64,000 nucleotides of DNA, from assembly GCA_963922205.1 (NCBI GenBank), contig CAWUHX010000077.1, positions 310,001-374,000 on the forward strand, read 5' to 3'. Made by a program: the position numbers and the translations under genes. This DNA is from Romanomermis culicivorax. Lineage: Eukaryota > Nematoda > Enoplea > Mermithida > Mermithidae. A model generated the notes under the pieces. That model was given only the letters and a program-made list of their open reading frames with translations. It ran no database searches and was not told where the DNA came from. The first letter of the stretch is position 1; every line of letters begins with the position of its first letter. Below are positions 35,801-45,741 of the stretch, piece after piece.

Positions 35801-38800
35801 ATTTTACATTATTATTGCATGAAACTTCATGATAAAATCAATGAAATTGGAACGAAAGCACTTGGACTTGAATTGGAAAAGTTTTGCTGCACGCTTCTTA
35901 TGAACTGATCATAAAAACAACGAGCTTTGCTCCTTTGTTCATATATCTGGAGCAAGCGTCAATCAATCTGCGCTGCGCTATTATTCTCATGTATACTGTG
36001 CGTACTAATGGGTCGTCTTACTTTTTCGCCTCAGAATTTTACTCATATGATTGGGGCACACTGGCCGCACTGACTTAGAATAAACCATTGTTTTCTGGTG
36101 TAAATTTCTAAAGGTCCTGTCATACTTCACCGCGCGACACCGCGCGGCGTCGCGCGGCGCCGCGCTGCGCCAGTTGTTCTATTCATACTAAAAAGCGGCG
36201 CCGCGCGGCGCCCCATCGGGTTTCAACTAAACCAATACACATTTTTTGAGAAGAGCAAAATCCAAAAGTAAAAAAGGGGCGCCGCGCGGCGCCGCTTGTT
36301 AGTATGAATAGGAAAACCGGCACCGCGCGGCGCCGCGCGGCGATGTATGACAGGGCCTTAAAGTATATTTTTCTTGAAATGCTTTTAAATCATAAAAGTG
36401 GGAAGCAAGTACTATTTAATATTTTTGCGGCTTTTACCGTATGTCACACAGGACTGAACAATTTTAAACATATTCAACTAACGTTTAACAATTTTTGTTT
36501 TTAACGTTTAAAGTTTTAACGCTTTTGACTACAGTAATGAATTGGCCGATAGACTACGAAACTTTTACTACTAAATGGGTTGAACAATGAACCCTCAATT
36601 TTCGAAAAAAATATGTAGGCGTTTGTTTTGATCATCCTGAACAACACTACTGTTCTGCATAAATTTTTAAGTTTTCCGAAATAACAATTATTTCCTCCGT
36701 GGAGAGTTTCTGTCAGAAATCTATCAGAAGCTGAGTAAAATACAAATGTTTTAAGCAATTATGTTATTCAGGGATATTTATTGAATGTGTTGATTCTTCG
36801 GGGAGAAAATCCATGGAAGCCACACATTTCAGTGATTTATTCAGCGGTTTCGATATACTCGGATAAGTTGGCATCGAAGCATATTCTAGCAATGAACGTG
36901 ATCTTATGATATTTTGGCATAGGATAAGAAAATGAAAGTTTAGATCTGACATGATGACCTTATCACATTAAGTAGGCTGATTTTCGGACTAGTCTATAAT
37001 ATTCCACTATCTCTTCAAAATTGAGTTACAATTGGAAAGTTTTTCTGCTAAAAAATCAATCCTTTGAAAAACTTCGGCTTGAAATGACCAGTAACGCCTC
37101 TTCTTTGTCTTGACCGTAGGTTTAAATGAATTGGCAAAATTGACTACAGTTCATTTTTTAGAAATGAGCATCACAACGAAAACGGATGTTCTGCAATAAT
37201 GAATAATCTGCGTACGCTGCCGCTTTTTTCAGATTGACTGTAGTAGGACAACAAGCTGAAAATAGAAAATATTGTCTTGAGATGCATGGGCATCTCCTTC
37301 TAACGTTGTTCTTTGGATCTTTTTGTATTCGGACGCTCATTTGAAATTAATGGAATTTAGTCAAAGACAACTTCATAAAACAGGTTTAATCATATTATAA
37401 TAGTATTATAATAGTCAGACTAGGTTCAACATTAATTCAACAATGATCCGAAAATTCAGAATACAACTCAAATTCAGTTATCGTACCGTAAACACAGTTT
37501 GAAATAATATCTACCTATTACAGGGGAATGCAAAGACAAGAGCGAAAAATGCTGTCAATGGGCATTGGCCGGCCAGTGCGACTCTAACCCGTTCTGGACG
37601 AGAGTGAATTGCCAGCAGGCCTGTGGCACCTGTGGCTGCACAGGTAAAATGCATGAGAATAAAGATGAACATGAATTGAGCATGAATCTTATTGGATACA
37701 TCTTCATTGATGATGGTACAGAAAATCCAGTGAGCCAGAGTCAGAAACACGCTCGCGGTGTTTTTACTTCTAGATTTGAAATAATTTCTTCTATAACTTG
37801 ACATGCAGTGATAATTTTATTCGAATATTTAATTTCTATAAAGAATTTAATACTTAAAACTCATCGGTATATTGATGCTGAAATTTTTAGTCGCTATTGC
37901 CTTGAAATGCAAAGTCGACACAAGCAAATGCAGCAACGTTGGCCCACCTGCACCACCAACTCCCGCTCCACCAACTCCTCCGGGACCGCCAAGCACTAAC
38001 GGCGGCTGCAGTGGCGCCGGTACGAAGACCAGAAGTTGCAATGGAAACGGTGCAACCGCAGCTGCTGGCGGATGCACAGGCGGTTCAACTATGTCCTCTC
38101 AGGGCTGCTCAACACCAGCTGCTGCTACACCAGCGCCGCCACCAACCACAACAGCAGCGCCACCACCTTCGCCAACGACAGCTGCTCCGCCACCGCCACC
38201 CACAACTGCAGCACCTCCTCCGCCGACGACAGCGGCTCCATCACTACCCGGAACGTCGTCAGGTGGATGCACGGGCGGTACGACCCCGTCTGCTTCAGGA
38301 TGCACTGGAGGTCCGACTGCGCCACTCCCGCAACCGCCGACAATATCTGGTGGCTGCGCAAGTGGGACGACACCAGTCGCAGAAGGGTGTAGTGATGGAC
38401 CACCTACACCACCACCGCAACCACCAGCTACGCCCGGTGGGGGTTGCACAGGTGGAACAACGCCTACGTCGACGGGTGGGTGCACCAGCACTCCGACAGA
38501 ACCGCCTCCACCGGGTCCTCAAACGGCTTCCGGAGGATGCACGGGTGGAACGACACCATCACAATCAGGGTGCACTGGTAGGCCGACACCGCCAGCGCCG
38601 GAAACTAGCCCTGCACCACCACGAGGGACGACACTCTGCAGTGGAGGGCCGTCCACGACTCAAGTAAATGTAGGAGCGATTCTGAAATTTTTATATGCAC
38701 AGGAGTGTGTCGATAATATTAGTGTATTTCACTCCGTGCTGCCATTCTGGGAGGACTAATAAGGACATTTAAAAAATTCTATATATTGTAGGGACCTACA

Positions 38801-41800
38801 TGGGCCGTGGAAGTGCTGCCCGGCCCGGCCAAAGCAGTCCTTAAGCCCGTACTCGGTCAGGCCCGTCAACGAGCCGAGAAAAAATTCCCTCCCCTGCCCT
38901 AAAAAGCGCACCTTCCAAAACAAAATATGATTCCTTTATTTTCAATCCGCTGAAATCTGAGACACGAAATCGTTTTTTTTCATAACTGGTACAGTCAACT
39001 ATAATTTGTTTTCCTTAATATACCTCCAATCTTTTTTCGGTTGAGCCGCCCAGGATCGAAAATTAATGGGCTTACTCAACCAACGATTAAGACACGATTT
39101 CCGAGAGATTCTCAGACATACACAGCAAAAACTTTCTAGACGGGAGGGTCCTTGAACTCTTCATCGAGGGGGTGGGATGGGTGGGATGGGAAAACAAAAA
39201 AGACTCCGCAAACATGTTTTTAATATGGAATGTGTATAAAAATCATCAAAAAACTGTCTTCAAAAAAATTCAGAGAGGGATGTTTGACGATTTTTTTCGG
39301 ACCAGGGAAGGGTGTCGAGGGTCGCAGGTAGGAGGGTCTAACTCACCCTGATCCCCTGTGTGCATGTATATTCGACCTTACCTATGCATGATAAGTTGAA
39401 AATTAATCATATCTCAATGATAGATATTTTGGGTAGTTTCGTGCGCTGAGTTTCATGGTATTATTGGTTTTGTTTTTAAAAAAAATTCCCGCCGCTACAG
39501 TATGCGAAAGTCTGAAGATTGCGAATTTTTTAGTGGTCTCGCTAGCCAAGCGATATTTCAGGATTGCAGTGATCTTATTCGATAAATAAATATTCGCTTC
39601 ACACAGGAGATGATGCCTTCCCATTGAATGCCGCAGAATTTTATTTTCTTATTTTATAACTAATGCATTCTTACTGCATTGGTAAAATTTTCATGAAAAT
39701 GTTTGTATCGTTTGGGTAACTGCACAGATCTGGAGGAGGCATACTCATGGCAATCCCTCATAAGTCACTGCATTTTTTAACTGGCTCTTGTCTACCCCTT
39801 GTGATACATTTATTATCTGTACTATACAATTATCAAATACCCAACAGACAGTTTGATACACTGACTCTTATACAAATGAACATTTTACACTAAGAAAAAA
39901 AGTTCAAACTGCCAAAAATAAGAAGAAAAAATCTTGTTTAGGGGCACTTCCGAGCACCTTCACTAATGATGTTGCGGAATTATATCTTTTTATACTTTAG
40001 TTCATACGTCCACACAGTAGCTGTGAAAGTAACTCCGTTTTAGTTGTAGAGATTTGCAAACACTGAACTCTCATTCAAATATGTTTTGAACTTGGATAAA
40101 TGCCCAACTAATTAAATTTTGGGAATACAGGATGCTTTTTTGCCTAATAATGTGACTCAAAGTGCCGATAAATTTTCATTGGTGTAGGTTTGATGGTTGC
40201 TGAACGAAATGCTCCAAATAAGAAATCGAAAATTTTGAAAATTATTAATCAATTCCAGAAATCGAGTGATTATTAGAAATTTATTTACAGAAAAAAGGTA
40301 AGAATTATTCGGATGCCCTTTGTTGTATTGGAAAGGTTCAATCAGTCAATTGATCTATTTTCGTCTAGCTAACATCAAGTGGTGTGAAACATTGTGCCTA
40401 CAAATATAGAGCACTTTCTCACAGTTTATAATATAGGCCCGAGTCAGACAGCCGACATTTATTTTGTAACATTGAACTCGCAGCTTCGATTTTTTCAATC
40501 AAATTACAAAAAAGGGATGAATTTTTGTGGCATTTCTTCTCTGACTTCCGGCTGCATAACCATTGTAAATAGATCGATGAAATTTGATTAGTGATTTGAC
40601 TCGCATCTTTTCTTTTTATTCGTCTTATCTGAACGTTTTGAATTTTTTTGTGTCTGGTTGATAGCAAATTCGGAAGGGTTAATCAGCATTTTCGCACCAA
40701 CTTTCGGAATGTGTAGACACCTACAACTCCCAAAACGGTTCATGAATCTGACTGAAATTTTATCAAAATGTGTTAGACGTCAGTGGCTACAGAAACAATG
40801 AAAAAAATTCTGTGGCATTCTATGGGAAGGTGCTCAAGTAAGACTCCAAATGACTTTTTCTGTTTATTTCAACTTACTTTTTGACACCTTAAAATTGCAT
40901 AAAAAGTGTAAAGTAAGGGATCGCAAATTTTTTCCATACCTGAATATAGAATTCTCTGCCTGTAAGGAATATTTGGCTACGGAGTAACGCCTTTTTTGAG
41001 CTGTGATATTTCGAAACACGTATACAGCCCGAAAAATGACAAAAAAGTAAAAATTTCAAACTTTGTGGTACTGTAATTATTCAAATTTTGACTTTTAAAC
41101 GAAGTGAATGTTTCCTCGATACTCAGCGTGTAAAACTACTGAAAATATCTAGTTTTCAGATATTATTAATTTCCAACCTATCATAGGTCAATGGAACAGA
41201 ACGTCGAATCTCTCAGAAACCTTAAAATACTACATGATTAAAAATCAAAAATATAAATAAACAAAAAACACGTCATAGAATCATAGCTAGTCAAAATTCC
41301 TACATAAATATCAGATCATCAAGTTTTCCTGGATTGATTTTTTGGTGTAAATCTATTACATGTCTACCTGTACTGAAACAGCATTCACTATTAGTACTTG
41401 GAGCTAGAATGGATAAAATTCCTCATGCTGCAATCACCACGTCAGAAAAATTATTTGATTCCTCTTCTGCCTCATCAATTCTGAATTTTTCTGCAGGCAG
41501 GTATGCATATTTCTCCAATTCCTTAGCATGAGTGATGGCTTCTCCTGCAGATGACTACCTTTTGAACATCTGAGCTTTCAACAGTTGTTTAACTAGTATC
41601 TCGAACAAATTGATGAGTCTTCTCATGTTCTAGAATAGCATGGATAATTTTTTAATTTTCTGTATTTCTGCATTAATAACAATGCTGTTTCATGAAAGTT
41701 GGTAATTTTGAATTTTGAATGCAGAAAATTGAAACTCTTTCCGAGGAATTGCAATGGTTAAAACTCTTCTCAGAAGGATAGTCATCGATCATTGAAAGAA

Positions 41801-42846
41801 ATAATATTAAAACTAATGGCTATGTTGAAATTTTTGTTATTTCAGTTGCATATAAAAAAGAATACAAGAAGGTAATCGTACCATCAAGCAAATTTTTGTC
41901 AATATCGTATATGATGCTGCAGATATGTTTCAAATGATCTCGAAGATAAGCTGTAACTGGTGTATTATCATTGAAGAAGGAAGAACTAAAAGGTACGAAA
42001 AGTCGTATCACACCTAAGAACAATGCATCTTCCCTTTGACACTTGAAAAATATGCAGCAGAAAAATAGATACAAGTTAATGCAAAATCATTAAATTGATT
42101 TATTCAGTCAAACAACGAAAATTGTTGTGCCTAAAACACACATTGAATTGAATAGCATAACAAATTTCAAATTTGAGAGACATCAACGATGATGTCTTAA
42201 AATTTCCAGTGAAGATTTGGAAGTCTGCTAAATCGACAAGCACAGCCTTGTCTTGGATAAAAAACAAATTCAGTAAAAATTGAACTGAAATTGAAAATTC
42301 AGATTGGTAGCATCCATTGACTCTCTTATCATGGGCGTAATGCAGGGTAGATGATCAAACCGAATCAAAATCAATTAGTAACGTAACATGCAGTAAGCAT
42401 GTGTCTGACAATAAATTAATTTTAAATGTGCCAATTACTTATGTTTCATGGGCTTTAACGGGCCCCGACCTGCAAGCCTGGCCAAGCCCACCAGCTATTT
42501 CCGGATCGAGTCCGGCCCGGCCCGAAAAAAATCGAAAATGGAAAGAATTTGCACTGTCGTCAAAATCGTGTAAACAAAGCTTTTACCCTAGAACCTTTAC
42601 TGAAAAAATTGTTAAAGGTTATTAGAGTATGCTTACAAATTTTTTGTTCTACAAGTCGTAAAAATATGAAATAGTAAATGCTTTCTACTGTTATTAGTAA
42701 CAAGCATTTCAAAAATATAAATGGTCAAAAATTCAGTCACAGCGTTCTCAATTTTTCAGGCTGCAGGTTGCTCGGGCGGTGCTGCAACCACCGAAGCTTC
42801 AGGATGCGATGGCGGCGATAGCCCTTCTCCGTGCGGTGGACAATAA
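32777..42846 (+). CDS. Secreted protein with one ShKT domain and a Cys-repeat Thr/Pro-rich tail (4 exons, 361 aa)
   Basis: Exons 32777-32882, 37524-37643, 37891-38663 and 42760-42846 total 1086 nt, 362 codons with TAA; the frame closes exactly. Exon 1: signal peptide MQLRCLSSCLLFVYFSRLS, ending NPQPNT, donor G|GTAAGC. Exon 2: one ShKT domain (ECKDKSEKCCQWALAGQCD.., CGTCGC) of the same eight-Cys type as the 12402 gene, but with Thr for Met in WTR. Exon 3 starts LKCKVDTSKC, the same post-ShKT Cys pair, then a long Pro/Thr/Gly region with about six repeats of GGCTGGTTPxxxGC, separated by Pro-rich spacers. Exon 4 adds one last repeat (AGCSGG..ASGC) and ends CGGQ. Introns 1 (4641 bp) and 3 (4096 bp) hold transposon relics. 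Likely an extracellular mucin-like paralogue of the five-ShKT protein. Confidence 0.82.
33183..33405. mobile_element. Palindromic MITE, GGGGCCGG family, copy 3
   Basis: About 223 bp. Starts GGGGCCGGTTTCATCAAAGA and ends TTTGATGAAACCGGC. The interior is a long palindrome of GCAGCTTAA, AACATTG and TATCGAG motifs. It lies in intron 1 of the single-ShKT gene. Confidence 0.85.
33804..35078 (-). mobile_element. MULE-type transposon remnant with 10-bp TSD
   Basis: 1275 bp flanked by GCTTATGACG at 33794-33803 and 35079-35088. Its ends are inverted arrays of an 18-bp unit, CACATCCGCTACCTAGTG: five copies at 33813-33902 and four reverse-complement copies at 35003-35074. Inside is a minus-strand transposase fragment (33958-34509). 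TSDs of 9-10 bp are typical of Mutator-like elements, and the transposase fragment agrees. Confidence 0.82.
33958..34509 (-). pseudogene. C-terminal fragment of a MULE-like transposase
   Basis: A 183-codon open frame. Its middle has FRDYFQQTWIDGQFP, SMWSHWD, GPRTTNHAKGYHNRL and a following helical part. The pattern YF..TWI.G.(F/Y)P..LW..(D/N)...RT.NH.EG.H..L is familiar from the region after the catalytic core in MULE-like proteins. An upstream stretch in the same frame (LKKLLFNMGLKWIKD, about 34580) is cut off by a stop. The catalytic DDE core is absent, so this copy cannot move itself. Confidence 0.72.
35143..36019. mobile_element. Element with roughly 200-bp terminal inverted repeats
   Basis: The left arm (35143-35345) and right arm (35815-36019) are inverted copies, starting AAGACGACCCATTAGTACGC. 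Translations of the two arms on opposite strands agree almost residue for residue (MLHASYQLVIKTTSFAPLF versus MLHASYELIIKTTSFAPLF), which shows how similar they are. The 470-bp centre is AT-rich with no transposase. No TSD recognised. Confidence 0.8.
36112..36358. mobile_element. CG-rich TIR MITE, copy 2
   Basis: 247 bp with ends AGGTCCTGTCATAC / GTATGACAGGGCCT and a 3-bp TSD TAA (36109-36111, 36359-36361). It shares the core ACTAAACCAATACACATTTT..CAAAATCCAAAAGT with the copy at 13551 (opposite orientation). Part of a TATAGTCTGTT-family MITE follows at about 36365. Confidence 0.87.
37524..37643 (+). CDS. ShKT exon of the single-ShKT gene
   Basis: A 120-bp phase 1-1 exon (acceptor ATTACAG, donor GTAAAA), the same length as three of the five ShKT exons in the 12402 gene. 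Eight Cys at the same spacing; it has CCQWALAG and FWTRVNC where the others have CCFWA and WMR. Confidence 0.88.
37891..38663 (+). CDS. Cys-repeat Thr/Pro-rich exon of the single-ShKT gene
   Basis: Acceptor AATTTTTAG, donor CAA|GTAAAT (phase 0). Starts VAIALKCKVDTSKC, then Pro/Thr spacers and repeats of GGCTGGTTP with a second Cys 11-12 residues on. The open frame continues past the donor to 38759, but that extension (YAQECVDNIS..) loses the composition, and the exon at 42760 resumes the repeat, so splicing at 38663 is preferred. Confidence 0.82.
38664..42759. other. Intron 3 of the single-ShKT gene with a hAT relic
   Basis: 4096 bp. GC-rich blocks with GGCCCGGCC motifs lie near 38800-38905 and, in roughly inverted form, near 42450-42530. 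They may be the eroded ends of the hAT element whose transposase fragment is at 41299-42074. The rest is AT-rich with no gene. Confidence 0.5.
41299..42074 (-). pseudogene. hAT transposase remnant
   Basis: The clearest piece (41299-41450) reads GILSILAPSTNSECCFSTGR..KINPGKLDDLIFM, matching the C-terminal hAT dimerisation block (usual form ILSIPATS..SERVFS..GR..L.P..V..L.FL). A frame further upstream (42074-41820) ends LYSFLYATEI, similar to the LL.PF..AT segment of hAT proteins. Stops and frameshifts lie between them. Only the C-terminal part is recognisable. Confidence 0.65.
42760..42846 (+). CDS. Last exon of the single-ShKT gene
   Basis: Acceptor CAATTTTTCAG, 28 codons and TAA. The sequence AAGCSGGAATTEASGCDGG continues the C-x(10,11)-C repeat of exon 37891-38663, which is the main support for joining across a 4-kb intron. 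Confidence 0.8.
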   Translation, partial: AAGCSGGAATTEASGCDGGDSPSPCGGQ

Positions 42847-42994
42847 TCTAAGCTAATGTGATAGCACCAACCTTTCTGGACGTATTGCCATTATTCATTC
42901 TATTTTACAGATGGTTGCCGTATAAAAGAGAAATATTCAGAGACACCTACGTTAGCTACTACATCGTTTTTTCTTACTGTATTATCATCGCACC

Positions 42995-43000
42995 AATAAA
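42995..43000 (+). promoter_or_regulatory. Candidate polyadenylation signal AATAAA
   Basis: About 150 bp after the stop at 42846, same strand. Confidence 0.5.
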
Positions 43001-43486
43001 CCCGAAGTGAACTTTCTTTACCAGGCTAAGCTTTTCAAAATTTTATGTCTCGAGTTGACAGGATTAAAAATTTTAAGAGATTTGTGATGATTATTCTGGG
43101 CTAATCAGATTTTTTCTCTGAAATATTCTGGGTATGATGACAATTTTTCTTTAATGCATTTTGTTCGGAAAAGAAACTTTCTGAATGAACGATATATAGC
43201 AAGATGTCCGGAACAATTTTCGCTAGTTTATTTGGAATTTTATTTTTGAGGGCACTGAATATAATCCTCAGCTCCTTCCAAAGCACTGCAAGCACCTAGA
43301 GTTCACTCGAAAATGGTGTTCATTTAATTACGACAATTCCTGAGAAGTTTTGAAGCTTTCACGTTTTTTGTACTTTGCGTACGAAACGGAAGAACAAACG
43401 ATTGTCCTCTTTTGTCTTCGTACTAACGAAAAGTTGGGAGTGAGCACTGAAAAGATGCATTTTCCCGCGTTATCGGACATTCGAGT

Positions 43487-43714
43487 GTCTGTTTTTTATG
43501 AAATGCTTGGAAATCGAAAAATAACAAGAATTAGTACTCAAAGTGTTTACTGTAAAATTTTTTACTAAAAGAATTTTTTAAAATATTAGTTGAGTATGTT
43601 AACAAGTTTCAGGTCTATGTGACATATGTTTTAGCGAAAAATTGTAAAAATATTAAAGAGTACTTGCTTTTATCATTATTAACGATCTTTTTTGAAAAAT
43701 ACTATAGACCACTT
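43487..43714. mobile_element. MITE, TATAGTCTGTT family, copy 4
   Basis: Starts GTGTCTGTTTTTTATGAAATG and ends near TTTGAAAAATACTATAGACC. Contains CTATGTGACATATGTTTTAG, the equivalent of the inner motif of copy 1. Confidence 0.6.
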
Positions 43715-44421
43715 TGTTCATTGAACTCCTGATTTGTGCTTCAGGAATAAAGTTCAGTGTTTTCAGCTCTGGAATGGGTTAAACGAGAACAATTTTTTTG
43801 TACTAATTTTGATGCCTAATACGATCAATAAGACCGCTCAGCAGTCCAGACATGAAACTGAGATCATAAATACAACGCTGAGAAAGGCAATCTTTTGTCC
43901 TAATGAAACTAAACAATAAAATGATTGCCTTTGTACCGCTTTTTCAAACTTGTTGTTTGTCTGTGTACTACGGGATAATTTTGGAAAGCACAAAATTTTA
44001 GTGATTTAGTTATTTTTCACATGATCATCGCGGCGGAAACAGTATAATTTTGAGAAAATATGTGCAGAGTCAAAAATTGTTTTGCGACGATGATGCGACG
44101 ACGAAAATTGTTTTGCGACGAAAATAGTCATCATACCCAGAATCCAAAATATGCAAGAGCTTTCATCACCGTAACGGTGACTGATGAAAGTGCACCTAAA
44201 AAAGCTTGCATTGAGCGGTGATGATGCACAGCACACAATGTGCATTGTGCACTTTCACCGCAAAAACTTTCCATTTCAATGATTAATAACTCTTGAACTG
44301 CCAAGAAATATAAATTCACGAATTCGATCGGATCTGCTGTTTAGAATCCGGATACGATCCGACGATTGAAGTTTTCTGTATATAGATCCGGATCCGAAGT
44401 GGATCCGTCCCATTTCTAGTA

Positions 44422-44560
44422 TTCGGAGAATCGTAACGTTCGGGTAATAGGAACTTATGCCTTGTTCGAGAAAACGGGAATTTTATTCATTATTCGGGGA
44501 AGAAGGACTTTCGGAGAATAGGGACGTTCGGGAAAGAGGGACGTCCGGGGAATAAGGACA
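44422..44560. repeat. 17-bp minisatellite
   Basis: Units like TTCGGGGAAGAAGGACT start at 44422, 44439, 44464, 44493, 44510, 44527 and 44544. The last four are strictly 17 bp apart; earlier ones are disturbed. Confidence 0.75.
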
Positions 44561-45630
44561 CAATCAAAAATTCGATCTTTTTTTCGGTGCGTGTTTCGAC
44601 AGTTTCGATTCATATAAAATTTAAATTGCGGCCCGCAGGTACTGATTGAAAAAGTCACAGCTCTTTTGAAACTTGTATTTCCATGCTATTTCCGTGCAAA
44701 GAAGAGGGCTCTTTAACGGTAATTGACCGTCTCATACAGAATTGAATGTTCTTTTATCATTCTAGTTCTTTTCACCAAGATTCGCGTTACCATGTGCACT
44801 TTCAAAATCAGTTTTTCACAACTGATTTTTTTGTCTCTATAATAAAGCCCGAATGCTAACTTACTGTTCAACTTTTTGGTAAAAGCTTCAGCTTTAATTT
44901 TCTGGGGTGTCATACGGTACTTGAGTAAGTCTTTCGTCACTATACGTAAAAATCTTACTGTAATTTTGCGGGAAGGCGTTATTACCATTCCCGAATAAGC
45001 CGAAACAGCTTAATTGGATTTTCATTCTATCGATAATTAAATATAGGCCGATTAGGCAAATTAAGTTCGAGCTTTTTGCCTATTTCTCTTACCGTCAGGT
45101 GCGATGTGGTGTCGTTGAGCCGTTTATCCCAGGACACTCATGAGAACATTTTAATTTCCTTCTTTTTTCCGTCGGTTGACAAGCGAAAAGCAATTTTCGG
45201 TTAAATGGGACGTTTAAAACGATGCTTCCAAATTTCAATCTACTAATGTAAAAAATGTCCCTAGTCTAATTAGAATTTATCTCGATGGTGTTGTCTGCCA
45301 GAAATATTGGTTCGCTGAACCTGAATACAGATGTAATTTTGTAGTGGAAAATTTAAAAGGACACGAAGATAAGAACTGCCTTTGCATTGTGATCTATGTG
45401 TTATAAAAACTCAATAGTTCACTAAATCTATATCCCGTTTTTTTCCTTTATCTGAATTTATTATGCTTGTTTCAAGTTGAATATAATTTGTCTAAAATTT
45501 TGTTGTCTAAAAGCAGAACCTGTTGATTGGATAACTGTAAACGTACCTATCTGAGACGTATACTAACTCAAACAACTGATCTGTTAGTTTTATAATGGCC
45601 AAATGTAATGATCTTTTCAGTACGTTCTTA

Positions 45631-45741
45631 ATGGTTTCTGGGAACCAACCAAGTCAATTCTTACCAAAATATTCTTCACAGCAGCAAGCCAGTCATCAGC
45701 ATCTATTACGAGCAGGACAACAGATCAAGAAGGACAAGCAG
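45631..45741 (+). CDS. Candidate first coding exon, 37 codons
   Basis: ATG lies 11 bp after an acceptor-like TTTTCAG and the frame runs 37 codons to CAG|GTGATT in phase 0. The peptide is Gln/Ser/His-rich (SQQQASHQHLLRAGQQIKKDK), as in regulatory proteins. No partner exon was identified. It does not join in frame to 51340 or directly to the Msx exon, so it may be chance. Confidence 0.25.

Noticed and set aside
37939-38667. 242-codon second frame (Gln/Arg/His-rich) over the Cys-repeat exon
   Set aside because: Shadow of the real Thr/Pro frame; the phase from the ShKT exon and the recurring CTGGTTP repeat fix the true frame.
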